Assembly (NCBI GenBank): GCA_024138025.1
Contig: JAMXBD010001032.1
Coordinates: 372,001 to 436,000 of the forward strand
Length of the DNA: 64,000 nt
Source of the DNA: Combretum micranthum
Lineage: Eukaryota; Streptophyta; Magnoliopsida; Myrtales; Combretaceae
Direction: 5' to 3'
Of this stretch, positions 25,101 through 37,700 are shown in pieces. The first letter of the stretch is position 1. Each line of letters begins with the position of its first letter. A program made the translations under genes and the position numbers. The notes beneath the pieces were generated by a model. It made no database searches, was not told the DNA's origin, and saw only the letters and a list, made by a program, of their open reading frames with translations.

Positions 25101-27020
25101 CTTAAATAACAAGATCCATGGCATAAACGAAAATCAAAGCTACAAAAATTTAGATCTACAAAACATATCAACTTTAAACAAGAAAATAATTGAAATACAA
25201 GATAATAAAAGTAGAGAAAAGGAGTGTTTCATTTTTGGCATCATCATCCTAAGCTTTTAAGCTTATGGAAGGTCATTTGATGCATGAAACCTTCATTACA
25301 CTTTACCTAGATCACCTATGGAGGCTTTGAGATGAAGATTTTCTTAGAAATCTTCAAGAAATATGAGTGGAAGCTAATGGAAGAGATAGGGGCAGCTTGT
25401 GTTCTTGAAGAAACAAGAACAAAAAGAAGAAAGAAAGAGAGAAAAATGAGAGAGAAAAGCTAAGAATGAAAGGGAAAGAGAGTAAATGAAAGAGAGAGAA
25501 AATGAGTGTATTAATGAATGAGAAAGAAAAAAAATAAAACAAGGCAGAAATTTTGGGGGGCAATTCACGTGAAGAGAGGAGAGAAAGAAGAGGAATTGTT
25601 GAAAGACTTGAATTAAATTGTGTAATTAATGTGTAATGTAACTTCTTTAAGAAGAGTGAAAAAAAATTAATTTGGTCAAAATGGAGTAAATAAGGACAAT
25701 GGCAGCCATAAAAAGGGTCAAAATCTGCCATGAAGTGTGGGTTAATGTTAGAAAGATTGAAATGAAAAGGAAGTGATATGTGCAAGGTGTACTTGAAGGT
25801 ATGGGTTGTAAAAGTACTTTCTTAATAAAATAAATTAAAATAAAATAAAATTGGAAAATTTATTCCAAATATTTGTATCAGATTTTTCATAATTAAAATT
25901 AAATAATTATTTGAATTATTTTAGTATTTTAACAAATATGTTACTTGTATGATTAAAATACACGAATATGGGCTATAAGTAATATTTTTATAACCCGAAA
26001 AATTCTAAAAAATTATTTTATGAAAATAAAAATATTTTTAAAATATTTTTTAATTATTAAATTAATTTTTTTATTTTTAGTATCGGGTCTTAAACAGAAT
26101 CTGATCCCGTAAAGACCCGAAACGAACTAAATTTTAGAAAAACAAATTTTCTATAACATATAAAATATTTATCTAAAAATATAAGGCTTTAAAGAATAAT
26201 AATTTTGTAATGAAATAAGAATGAATAGTGCAAAAGACTTATCAATTACCGGTAATAATGGAAATACGATAAAAAGGTTATAACCGTAACTTTTATAATC
26301 CGAAAAATTATATAACTGATATATTTAGAAATCTTATGAAATTAGGAGTCTAACGGTACTATTGGTATATTTTTGATATCTCGAGCCTTGGGACACGCTT
26401 TTTTAAGTCTGCATCCGAACGGGTTCAAAATAGGTCAAAAATTTATCAATCTGATATTTTTAAACAAACTCATATTATTATGAGCTATTCTACATATTTA
26501 AACTACATCTCGGCCTCTAGGGCTAGGGGCGCTAGATTGCCGGACTTACACTATTGTATTCCAGTTAGGGTTTCCAGGTGATTTTTCGATTTAGGCCTTT
26601 GCCAATTTGGAAACTGATATTTATGTTTATACAACATATTTAATTTGAGAAATTTCTTTTAAATTTTATTTTTGTAAGTATTTAATATCTTTTAACGTTT
26701 TCGGAATTTTTGAATTGGGTTTCATTTCCGATAGTTAATCGTTATTTACTTTTTAATAATTCGTTTTTGGGATCTATATTACTCGATTTTATAAATCGGA
26801 GTCACGTATGGAATTTTTCGTACGTAATGGTTTTGGAATTGTAGTATGTTGAGTTCTTACTTTGTTTGTGAGAATTCTTATTTTTCCCAAGATTCGGAAA
26901 TTTTTCGAATTCGTTCGTGATTTAAGACTAGTTGAAATTCGATTTTAATTTGGAGTGATTTTAGGGTTTATTTTCGAAGTTCATCTTAAAATTATTTATT
27001 GAAATTTTCCGGTGCTTACA
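22156..27020 (-). mobile_element. giant solo LTR B (4865 bp), same subfamily as LTR A
   Basis: Ends are TATCACGCCCC (first G changed to A) and GGTGCTTACA, with the perfect 5-bp duplication AGATC at 22151-22155 and 27021-27025. It is collinear with LTR A along its whole length. Shared blocks include TGAACAAACAyrTGAGCAA, the CCGTATCTTGGGTTAGGAAT block, the TCATGGAAGAAC/CTTGAAGAAACAAG-rich part near 25400, and the block ending GGTTTCC near 26570. The internal tandem array at about 23880-24900 has one unit fewer than in LTR A. It is inserted in the 5' LTR of the outer element. No gene: the 143-codon frame at 25354-25785 is low-complexity. Confidence 0.88.
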
Positions 27021-29537
27021 AGATCGATCCGGTTCAGCTACAACTTGAGATCGTATTCCCCGAACTCCTAAATCTTCAAGATGTTGCTAGGCAGCTTACC
27101 TTTCTGGTCCCACGCTGAGGAGTAGTAGCAAAATGTGAGATGATATTCTAAGTGATATGCATGAGCAATTTAGTTTAAGGGAATTTCCAAATCGACATTA
27201 ACTCATTTAAATCGATCAATCAATATTTGCACACAGCAGTATACATAGAGACAATTATAACAACCACAGATTGGGTTCCAATATATTTATCGTCCATTGA
27301 TCACACATAACAATTCGTGCACATAATTCCCATGATATCACATGCATATCAATTTTATCTTTTCCTAACATCTAGTGCTCTATTCTATAAGAACATGCGT
27401 GAATACATAAACGTAAAGAAAACTCACTCGTCCGTAGCAATCTTCTATCCATCAAAGTAATCGTCGGGAAGAGAAGATCTTAGTCCTCGATGCTAAACAA
27501 AAGCAATACCCGAAATGAGTATTTCATCTAGGATCTACTCAAATTTTCTAACTTTATCTTATTAGGTTCGTTAAAATTGCATGAATGAAATTCCAACTTA
27601 AAATGGCCAATAACTTGCTCATTTTAACTCGGAATTTCGCATATTATATACCGTTTTCTACCTACCCAAAAAGATCTATCCATTTCTAAGGCTATTTTTA
27701 TCAAAAGAATCCATTTGAGTCTCAAAACAGTGACATACATATTCATCACGAAAATTCTGGATTTCAAAACACAAGTTTTTAAACTTTTCTCCATCCAAAA
27801 ATCCTTATACTAAAATATAGATATTAATATAGTTGGAAAATACTTTGAACATGTATATATTGACTCATATCATAAGCATAAATTTTGGTGAAGTTGTCCC
27901 AATAATGATTTTTGTGAAATAAGGTGTTCTAAGAGTTGGAATAGTAATGCTTTGAAAATTTTATTTTAGCTTTGTTGGAAAAGTCCTTGGATTATTATAA
28001 GTGAGTATTTTCCTCTTTTTAACTTTATCTATCCTTTGAAAAAATTCAAAATTTCCAAAATAATTTTAGTCTTTTCAAAATTCCTACAACTTCATTTTTA
28101 GCAGTTGAAAGTGTAGTTTCTAAATGTTTTCTTGATAGTGACAAAAATTCCTTAGAGTTTACTTGTTCTTAGATTTTCTTAAGTAAGTTTTACTTTAAAA
28201 TATTATTCTTTGATGATTTTGTAAAACTTATCTAAACCTTAGTATCTTAGAGTATTGATGAAAACTTTACAAATGAGTTTAAGAAAACTTTTGTTAAATA
28301 AAGAATTAGTAATATTAAGCTTTAAAGAAATTTTCTTATTTCATTAATTTGAAAAGAGAGTATGTGAAATTTCTACTTCATGTATCCTTTGATGAAATCC
28401 CATGTAGTATTATTAAAACTTATGATGAACTTATGTAAATCTTGGAAAAGGGTTTGCTAAGATGAAACTTTAAGTTCTTACGAAAAGACTCATTTCCTAG
28501 ATCACAAAGATTTTTTTTAAGAGAGTTCCTATCTTTCTTTATTTAAGAAAACTCCTCTTATTTTTGTTGAGAAAATATCAACATGTTCATACATGAATAT
28601 CTAGATATGAGAAGTATGACGATATTCAATAATAAGATAAGATACATATAATAATAAATAAGAGCATAATATTAAGATCAAGTATTAGAAGTCTTAACTT
28701 CATCAAGGCATCCCGGGACTAAGAATAGACTAGTCCAAAAAGAAAAAGAAAGAAAATTGTTTTAACTTAATAAAAACAAGTCTAAAACTAGAAGGACTAG
28801 TCTTAATAATAGCATGAAAGTAAATAAATTGCATTGCATGAAAATAAATAAATAAACAAGTGAGCTTATTTGCTCTAAAGAATATATATATATATATATA
28901 TATAGATAATATATATTTAATTAGGTATAATAAGAAGTTAGCAAAATAACAACAATAATATGACAATAATAACATAATGGAAAATATAAACATGAACAAA
29001 AACAACATGTTGTTGTTTCTTTAATTCTCATGAGTCTAAAAAACATACACTAAACTCATGCTAAGTTATATGAACATGATGAGTATAGGTAAGAAGTTTT
29101 ACCTAAGGCTATGTGTATATTGAAGAGGAAATGAAGTGGTTGTAGTAATATATGGGAAATAGTTTTGTGGAGAGAAGAGAGAATTTTGGAGAGAATTTGA
29201 GAGAGATTTTGTGGAGTGATTTTGGTAGAGTTTTGATATGAAAATGAGTTGTGTGAAAGAATGAAGGAGGAATGGGTATTTATAGAATTTTGGAGTGAAA
29301 AATTAGATGTAATTAAATAAAATGAAAAAAAATTGAGGATGAAGAGAGAGTGTGTGTATGGATGGCATGAAGGAGGAAGGAGAGAGAGAAGTGATTAAAA
29401 ATTATTTTTAGAAGAAAAATGTAAGAAAAGTTTAGTAATATGTGGTGTAGAATTTTTGTGGGAAAAGAAAATTGTAAGAAATAGGTATGCAGGTTGTAAG
29501 AATAGGTAATAGAAAAAGTAGGATATATAAATAGTAA

Positions 29538-31132
29538 TGTCACGCCGCGAGGGTACCCTGGTAGTAGTAAATAAGTCACACTTGAATACTATCACTAGAT
29601 TACCTTCAGAGAGTGACAGGTTTTCAAAACAACAGGATCTTTTAGTTGCTTGATAAGAAATAATAAATATATGAAAGAAATAACTTAGTGAATAAACATT
29701 ACAGAACTGTTACAAACCATATAGTCCTTCTAAGTACACAACAGATAATCTATTCTATAGTACATAACCATTTAAACTAAAATATAACCGTAGACTTCCA
29801 GCTTCTAAGCTCTTACCAGAGCCATACTCCTGGAAGTGACTAACCATGGTCGTAAGGTAAACCTGAAAAGACTGTAGGAGTATGAGCGAAACCACAGCTT
29901 AGTGAATAACCAGACATACCATACATCACACAAGTTATTAGCAAATCATATGCAATGTAAGCACTCAACCATATGCACAGATACAAGCTTGGATGATCTA
30001 GAATCCAAACAGGAAAAAGATTTATGCCCTCTTTTTAAGGGTTGAAGAACCAGTACTCAATGACCCACCTGCCTAGGAGAGACTAAGTATACAGGAGAAT
30101 CAACGATTTCTCGTTTTAGTGTTATCACTTTGAATATAATTGATTAAACTGACCATCTCCTGCAATCCCTTTAGAAACTCCCTAAGTATTAATCATTTCA
30201 AAGCGATTCTACCGGCGACGTTCTTCGGTGCCTTTTAGTTCCCGTAGGACTGCCAGACCAAAGAGAACCTTGGAAGAACTAACACATTAGAACAACCAAG
30301 CATAAACAGAGATCCGAAATATTAATACGTAGTAGGCTGTTACACCAATATATATGCAATAATGCAATTCTGCAATGCATGATCAGATTATTTTGTTAAA
30401 TCAATAATTCTTAATCAATTTCATGGTGACCATACATTACACACAATCATTATACTATTTCACAACATCAAATCATTGCATTATCGCTTTTGTAAGGATA
30501 TCTTAACAGTCATACAATCAGATCATAACATACTTTCAGCAAACATTCATTTGATTATCTTTGCATTACATATTCAACTACTTACAAGCACAAACAGTAC
30601 AATATGACTGAATTACTCACCTGCTCATACTGATTCAGTCGTAGTAATCGGCTGGTAGATCCCTAGAGTATCAAAGTCACCTATTAAGATGAATAAAGTA
30701 TTCATCAATAGAAATTAACTAAATTTCTATATGTGACTAGTGTCCTAGACTCGATTTTTTATCAAGTTTTAGTAGTGACTATTACAAATTCTATGTTATT
30801 CTATACTGCTCTCAATATAGAAAATTATCTTTAGTTATTACTACTTAGTGTCGTCGGGTTTCTCTCACTTAATCTCCTATAATTATTTCGTTATTTTTAG
30901 AAGTCTCATTACTCGAAAATTTAGCTTATTTCAATTTCCATTCTTACATATTTTATCTATTTAGAACAATTATATGACTAATACTAACTTTGCTTAATAC
31001 TTAATATCTTTTCTTAATCTTAGGGTTTTAGGAAATTCTAGATATTAATCTAAATATTTTAATTATTTGTACTTACTTGTCTAAGTAATAAATTCTATAT
31101 TGTTATAGATATAATATACTAAGTAGATGTTT

Positions 31133-31166
<34 letters not shown>

Positions 31167-33118
31167 CTATTTAGATCAGAACAAGCTTTCGTTGAAACTT
31201 TGAGTGTACGCCGGCTCAAAGCCGCCGGCCTTCAAACCCAGGTGCCGGTATAAATATGGTTTTGGAAATTATTTCATAAAGGTTGCACCGGTTTTGAAAG
31301 CTATCGGCTTTCAACGTACGCCGGCCCTACGCCGTCAGCGTATATCTCCAGGTAGCCGGTTTTCATTCAACTTTTACGTGAAAATTATTTTTACATAGCC
31401 TTTGATCAGTGTAAGCCGTCCCTACGCCGCCAGCCTATCCTTATAAGCTGCCGGCGTTGAGTGATTACATTGCCGGCTTTGTGACAGTGTAGGTACTGTT
31501 CATCATCTTCCTCCTCTGTCCGATTCATGTTCTTTAAATTTTACACCTTAGAAACATTATCAAACCGTCCCTAAGTGTTTATATAACTTATACATAGTTA
31601 AACAACAACTCCTAACACGTCTATAAACATATATATTTGGATCTCGGTTTTATGAAAGTAAAACTAGGGTTTTGGAATTTTACCTCGTTTGAGCTCGTCC
31701 GATGTAATCCGAAGCTCGTGGTTGTGTTTATTACGTTCCTAAGATTATTGTAAGTTAGTTATAAAGTTTAGATTTGAAAGAAAATCATTTGAACTTCAAC
31801 AACTTACCTTGGAACTCGAATTCAAGGGTTTTCGATTTTGTTTTCTTTTGATCCGAACTTAGATGTTTCGATCTGTTTATTCTTTGTTTTCAATTCGTTT
31901 TGGTTGATATTTGAGAGTAGCTTCGTGCTGAGGAGTTGGGAATTGATGAGGTTTGTTTGTTGTCCATAATGAGCATTGAATACACATATATATAGAAGAA
32001 GGAGAAAAGAACTTGCGGCTACTTCTTCCCTCCGAATTCCTTCGATTATTCTCCTCATTTGATCTATTATTTTCGCTGCATTAATTGTGGAGTTGAGCTG
32101 TCATTATTTGGTTGGTCATTTGGGATTATTTGGTTGAAAATTTGTTGAATTATTGGAGCAATTTTGGATCCTTCATTTCCCACACAATTTCCATCGAAAA
32201 CAGCAGTCGAATACATATATATATTATATAGTTTATTATTTAGTTAAAATTTTAAGATAATTTAACGAGTTATACGGGTACAAATTAGCCAATATTTGGG
32301 AGTTTTTGTACAAAAATATGTTTATAGAGTTATACGAAACACTTAGATTATCAAACAATATAATTTTTAGTTTTATATATACGTAGTTAATTAATTGTAT
32401 AATTTTATCTCTCGCGATCAGGATTTCTTAAGCTCATTAGGTCAATTTTTGTTTTAGGCTCCGATAGCTTAAGAAAACTCGGTTTAGAATAATAGCGTGA
32501 TTCAATTATTTATTTGGAGTTCAGATTTTGAGTTATTCAACAATTTATGTTTTTGTGGGGTATTTATAATCTTAACGGTTTATCTTTAGGTCATCATTTT
32601 CTGTCTGTAAACGTAGTTATTTATTTGCTCAATATCGTATTTGATATAGGGGTTAAACTATATATATATATATATATATATCTAGTTTTGATATCCTTCA
32701 TGAAGTCTTATTAGTAGCATTTAATTTTTATCTGGGAATCTTGAGTTGAGGGTTTAAGTCTAAATATAAGTTTATTATTACTCGTTATTTTAATCTCGAA
32801 TCATTATCGAGATTAAAGACCATCATTTAATCTCTATATTCATATTTTTCTATTTAAATCCATTTGTATATCAAGTTTCGGGTTAAATTTTAGATTTTCT
32901 ATTAATCATATCTTCAATTATTCATTCAAGACATGAAATCTCGTTTTTGGTATCAACTAGGGTTAAGGAATTTCTTTATTCGAATTCTAATTCCTTAATC
33001 TAACTAGATGCCAGGTATTATTCTATTCTTGGACTTTATTTAGAATCTAAACCTATTATCTAGTTCATACAATCTTTATAAAGTCGTATACTAACGTGAA
33101 AAATTCCTGGGGTTTACA
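29538..33118 (-). mobile_element. solo LTR C (3581 bp), Tekay-like family
   Basis: It starts TGTCACGCCGCGAGGGTACC and ends GGGGTTTACA, with the perfect 5-bp duplication AGTAA at 29533-29537 and 33119-33123. Termini agree with the other LTRs of the family, but the middle differs from A and B, so this is a separate subfamily. It contains a GC-rich CCGGC-rich block at about 31205-31480 and TA microsatellites at about 31137-31162 and 32661-32681. No gene or internal region is present. It sits in the 5' LTR of the outer element, about 2.5 kb from LTR B. Confidence 0.85.
31205..31480. repeat. GC-rich CCGGC-rich block inside LTR C
   Basis: Within otherwise AT-rich LTR sequence, the core CGCCGGC or a variant (GCCGGT, GCCGTC, GCCGCC) recurs about ten times in under 300 bp. 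The phrases TACGCCGGCCCTACGCCGTC and AAGCCGTCCCTACGCCGCC are imperfect copies of each other. I know of no function for it. It may be a promoter or RNA-structure element of the LTR (inference). Confidence 0.5.
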
Positions 33119-33572
33119 AGTAATGAATAGTAGAAAAGTACTATGAATAGAGACTAGACAATTAAAATACCGATAGTAAAGAAAATATATAAACGGCCTA
33201 TATTTGATATTTTTAGTTACCAAAAAATTCTAAAAATGATATTCTTGAAAACCTTATATTTTTACGAGTCTATTGGTATTTTCGAAATATTTTTACTATC
33301 TGGTGTACTAGAGTGCGGTTTTCGAAAACTGATCCCGTTCGGATCCAAAAGACACTAGAAATTGCGAATCTAATGTTTTTAAGCTTTCCCATACTATTGC
33401 AAATTTTATCCACAATTATCTCAATTTTTTATTTAGGGTTTAAGAACACGGGATTGCCGATCTAGATTCACTAGAATAATCATAGAACTAGGTTAACTTT
33501 TAGGGTTCCTGTTCGACTTCCGATTCTTAGGGTTTACTATATTACTGAAAAAATCTAGGGGCTTACAATGAC

Positions 33573-35279
33573 TACTGGTTTTAGATCGTACCTAATCATA
33601 CCAATGATTGCATCTGCTGTGAGGCTTTATCTACTTCCTTAAAATTTAGGCCCCATCTTGTTACTGGTGCATTGGTGTAGACCCTAGGTTTAACCCATAA
33701 ATTAATTAGGTATTGACACCCTCTTGGAGACCTAGGATGCCAAGTGTAGGATCTCCTGTCTAGTGCTAGCCTATAATTCCTTTTCAGTATTAAGCTTTCG
33801 AGACTAGCATTTCTTAGATGTCCTTTTTAGTGCCTACCCTGTTTGGAGCAACTTGTATATGATAGGTCTTGTCTTCATCTTATCTCTGAGGTTCATGTGA
33901 GTCAGATGCCCCTTTTAGCCAAGAATCCATGTGATCTGTTCAATTAGAGGGGTAACTTATCCAAGTTGATTGGTTCAGGCTCATAAACTATAATAATGTT
34001 AATTGTTGGCCCATGATTTGGAAGGGGATTTTTATTGACATTAGGGGCTGGAGCCTCTACAAAATCCAATTAGACTGACTTCACATTGATAAAGTCTTGA
34101 ATTTTTTTCTTAAGCCTCCAACAATTGTTAGTGGAATGACCTAATTGCCCCAAATGACAATCACACGTCAAGTTTGGATTGTAATTTTTCAACATATAAT
34201 CTTCTTTTAGGGTCTTGAAAGTGATTAGATTATCGGCCCTAAGTTGAGTAAGCACTTGACTTAAAGGCATAAGGATCCTGATGAATTGCCTTTTGTTGAG
34301 CTTATTGACTGGTTAATATTGTTGCTGCTACTAATGCTGGATAGGTGTTTGATCGATGCTTGAAGTTGGTTGGATAATAAACCTTTGAGTGGGTTTAGAA
34401 TACCAAGATGAATTAACCACACTAACTGTGGCTTCTTTCCATTTGCTATTAAACTTTAATGTAGACTATTTCTTGTCAACTTGCAATTTTCCAGTAGAAA
34501 TGGTTCTTTCAATCCTGCACCCTACCATCACTATTTCAGAAAAACTTGCTAAGGTATGTCTAATGAGATGAGAGAAGAATGTCTCTTCAAGTGTGTTGAT
34601 GAAGGTAAAGACTAAATCCTTCTCTAGGATGGGAGTAACAACCATATCTGCTAATGCCCTCCAACATTAGGCATACTCCTTAAAGTTTTCCTCCTCCTTT
34701 TTTAGGTTGCTTAAATCCTACATAGATGGGGCAACCTTAATGTTAAACTTGAACTAGCTGTATAATGCTCTTTCCAATTTATCCCATGTGTTAATCTTGT
34801 TGAGGTCCAACTGAATGTAACATGTTAGGCTGGACTAGTAAGGCTATCCTAAAAGGTCTTAACCATCAACTACTTGTATTGAGCATATTGGCTCATCTTC
34901 CTTACATATAACCTGGTGTTCAACTTAGGGTAGTCGGTACCACCATACTTCTCAAAATCTAGGATTTAAAATTTTTTAGGGAAGCCCTTAGCTTCAACTA
35001 TGGGCAAACCTACAATCCTAGCTTAACCAAACCTATCTACTTTCTTAAATGCTTTTAGTTTTTCAGTAAATTGGAGAAAAGCATCTTGCTCATTTCCTTC
35101 CTTTGGGTTCTAGCTCCTTTTTAAGCTCACTGGGATATAACTCAACTGTGGTCTAAGGTATGAGATGAACCTCCTCCTCTTCAATGGGTCGACCATTAGC
35201 CCATTTTCGAGTTCCAAAGTGTCCCTCATCAGCTGGTTGTTGGAGGGCTTTCAACAACCCAATGCTTTGGGTGAGGATC
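33573..35279 (-). pseudogene. gag of the Tat/Ogre element (split from its pol)
   Basis: Minus-strand reading from about 35000 down gives FKILDFEKYGGTDYPKLNTR, then SLTSPACYIQLDLNKINTW, FKEYA*CWRALADMVVTP, and FSEIVMVGCRIERTISTGK. It ends with the single knuckle CDCHLGQLGHSTNNCWRLKK plus KIQDFI at 34070-34180. These are the ordered gag blocks of Tat/Ogre elements (...GERIE-x-GLK-x-GK, then CxYH-x-GxxGH-x-TxxC-x-LKxKIQ-x-LI). Many stops and shifts are present. Its left edge is the target duplication at 33568; the missing protease-RT-RNase H lies at 5.4-8.5 kb, same strand, on the far side of the 22.9-kb insertion. Confidence 0.7.
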
Positions 35280-35850
35280 TGTAGGGTGTTTATACGAATT
35301 TTCATAAAAATTTGTAGCGGAAAATTAAAAACCCTAAAACCGGAATCCATGTGCTTTGATTAAATTTGATAAAAAGAGGAATAAATTCTTGATTTACCTT
35401 GCAATTTCGTATTCAGAGATTTGAAATCAAACTCTTGCGATCCGGATCTACAAGACACCCCGATTTCGTTGTGCCCTCTACGTAGTCCACACGAACAAGC
35501 CACCCAAAAGGAATTAATTCTCGCGTGCTAGCGCAATCTAAAACCTTTTTAGATTGATGAGGAAGATCTGAGTTTTTCTCTCTCTCTTTTAGGGTTACAG
35601 AGTTTCTCTGCCATCTAATGTGACAGTGAAAGTCTTAACCCTAATGAGACACTATCATACCTATTTATATTATGTCAGTATTTTACACTGACAATAATGC
35701 CCCTAATCTTACTAGGGTTGGTAGTGATAGCAAATTATTATTCATAATAATAATTTATTTATTCTTCCCATTGGATCACTAATTGGTGATTGGCCTCTAG
35801 TACATGAAATAATAATACTTAGTAATTGGCCTAGGGCACAATCACTAACA
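35280..35850 (-). mobile_element. copia-like solo LTR (571 bp)
   Basis: On the minus strand it starts TGTTAGTGATTGTGCCCTAG, a typical Ty1/copia LTR opening, and ends in a CCCTACA terminus; on the plus strand TGTAGGG...CACTAACA. Flanks are GGATC (35275-35279) and GGACC (35851-35855), a 5-bp target duplication with one mismatch. There is no coding content. It interrupts the decayed Tat/Ogre element. Confidence 0.65.
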
Positions 35851-35855
35851 GGACC

Positions 35856-37700
35856 AGCATTTATTTATCCATCTTCTACACAATTTGCTCAAGATATAAG
35901 ATTTTCTTATTAGCTAGTGAGTTGATGCTTCTGGTGTTGTTGGTGTTGCTGTTGTTGTTATTGCAATTTTGGATTTTGCTTAAGTGACAATTGGACTTCT
36001 AACCTGGTCTTGTCATTTAGGCTCTATCTTTTTGAACCTGGATCACAAAACCAACAATTCATTAGTTTTTTTTCCATTCTTTTAAAAAGAAAGGAAAACA
36101 ATTATAAATATATACAAAAGAGAAAAAATATATATACAATGAATAAAATGCAGACACACTTATGCAAATTAGGGTAATGATCAAGTGTCGTGGTAAAAAC
36201 TTCATTCTTTTATTAAAGTTGAATTCATTCCAAAAGTCTTATTACATCAGCTGGATTACAAAGAAAAACCAGAGAAAACTAAAAAAAAAAAAAAAAATCA
36301 TATGTCAATCTTCTAATCTTGTTAGGGTAGACGAGTTGAGCCTTCAACTACTTAACTATTTCCTTTGACCTTCTTAATTATATATCCAAGGTTTAGGTCT
36401 TTCACATAGCACATTCTACCTTTTCTTGCATTTCCCTTTTCTTCCTCTTCATACTTTGGAATTGGATTTCCATATAAGCTTGTGTTAGCTCCATATAAGC
36501 CTTCATGTCTGGACTTGGATTAGCTGGTATCGGGCTTACCACATCTAGTGCTTTAAACTAATCCCCTTGCTTCCTCATTTGGTTGATGATGTATTCCTTT
36601 GTGGCCCGATACTTTCCAATTTCTAAATTGGAGGAATCTGCTTCATAAATCCTCTTGATGCCCCTATTCCTCCATTTGGCCTATATTACCTTCTTTTGTC
36701 CCAAACACTATATTCAGATCTTGATAGTCTAAAGTGACCTCCTCCAATGAGGGTTTGCTGGTTATATTCTATAGTGGGCCTAACTACCCTCCCACACAAG
36801 TCAGGTAGTATCTAGTGCACTTAGTGATACCAATTAGGGGGATTGTCGCATAGTCCACACATCTCAAGATTGCAGCATGGCATTGGGACCATTTAGCTAC
36901 CTAAAGGATTTCACTAGCGAGAAAATCTTATAGGATATGGACCCACCATTGTGTGGTTTCAGAATCTTGAATATGAACTTGGATGGAAAAAACATGCTAT
37001 CAAATCATAGTTGTTAGTGTAAGGAGCTCGATTTACGTGAACACCAAAATTAGAGACATGGCTAGCGAACCATACTATTAAGAGGGCTATACCAGCCTTG
37101 AATTTCCCATAGCCTTATGTCTTCAGATAGTTTAAAGATCGGTTTTATTTTGCAAATAAGGCGGAACATTGGGCTTACCCTCCAAAAACTGTTCTACTAA
37201 CTCTAAAACTCGATAGTAAATGTGGAAGGTACCATCAGAAACAAGATAGTGCTTGACGCTGCTACTAGATATGCATTGATGCGATTTTGTTCCCATGGTT
37301 CTATTTCACTAGAAAAGATAGTCCTATTATCCTTACAGTTTCCTAGAGTCCTAAACCAGTTCATCAACTTTGATAACTTGATTGAAGTGGTGTTGCATTC
37401 AGAAAAGTGCCTTAGATACTTTAGTTCTCTTGATACCCAAGTAGTTATTAAATAGGTTGACAACACCCTTGTTGAGCTCGGGGAAATATATCACTTCATA
37501 TGATGGGGAAGCCAGAAGGAGTTTAGTGTATACCTCAATTGTTGGACTAAGGGTGTGTTCACCCAAGTAGAAAGTTGCCTCTTGAGGATGCTAGAGATAT
37601 AATAAGGCTCTAAATAAGTCGATGTTGATCTTGACCTTAGGTAGTGAGAGTATAGGGCCCATTCTGTTCTTGATAAATTGTTACTGGTAGGGTTTGAACG
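35856..37700 (-). other. decayed 5' part of the Tat/Ogre element, no intact gene
   Basis: The sequence between the copia-like LTR and the plus-strand LTR at 37701 contains minus-strand frames such as ELTQAYMEIQFQSMKRKKRE (near 36430-36500). They could be remains of the ORF1 that Ogre-type elements carry upstream of gag, but I cannot match it to a known domain. The frames at 37203-37466 and 37491-37727 are short and not recognised. There are no LTR ends apart from the pentamer GAACG before 37701. Confidence 0.3.

Larger units (their letters stand above)
10675..33567 (-). mobile_element. Tekay/Del-like Ty3/gypsy element with three nested solo LTRs
   Basis: Seen directly: TG...CA ends (TGTCATGCC at 10675; GCTTACA ending 33567), flanked by ATGAT (10670-10674) and ATGAC (33568-33572), a 5-bp target duplication with one substitution. 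In minus orientation the order is 5' LTR (33567-21450, split), PBS (21449-21430), gag (20420-19825 and 14803-14166), protease and RT (about 13990-12836), then a 5'-truncated 3' LTR (about 12840-10675). Removing the three inserts leaves 9411 bp, of which about 3.6 kb is internal. The end of RT, RNase H, integrase and any chromodomain are missing. Gag and RT sequences fit the chromoviral Tekay/Del group (inference). Defective. Confidence 0.85.
21450..33567 (-). repeat. 5' LTR of the outer element, split into three pieces
   Basis: Pieces at 21450-22155, 27026-29537 and 33124-33567 join into an LTR of about 3662 bp once the two nested solo LTRs and one copy of each target duplication are removed. 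The joints read smoothly: ACCCAAAGAGATC continues into GATCCGGTTCAGCTACAACT across the first, and ATAAATAGTAA into TGAATAGTAGAAAAG across the second. The first joint matches the uninterrupted homologous stretch at about 11360-11390 of the 3' LTR. No gene is present; the frames near 28730-29595 are low-complexity. A TA microsatellite lies at about 28887-28904. Confidence 0.8.

Noticed and set aside
28887..28904. TA microsatellite as the edge of another viral insertion (also at 31137, 32661 and 62487)
   Set aside because: No caulimovirid sequence is found beside these tracts; three are simply parts of LTRs.
29538..33567. A single LTR from 29538 to the TTACA end at 33567
   Set aside because: The flanks AGTAA and ATGAC do not match. 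Ending at 33118 gives a perfect AGTAA duplication, and the remaining 33124-33567 fits as the end of the outer element's 5' LTR.
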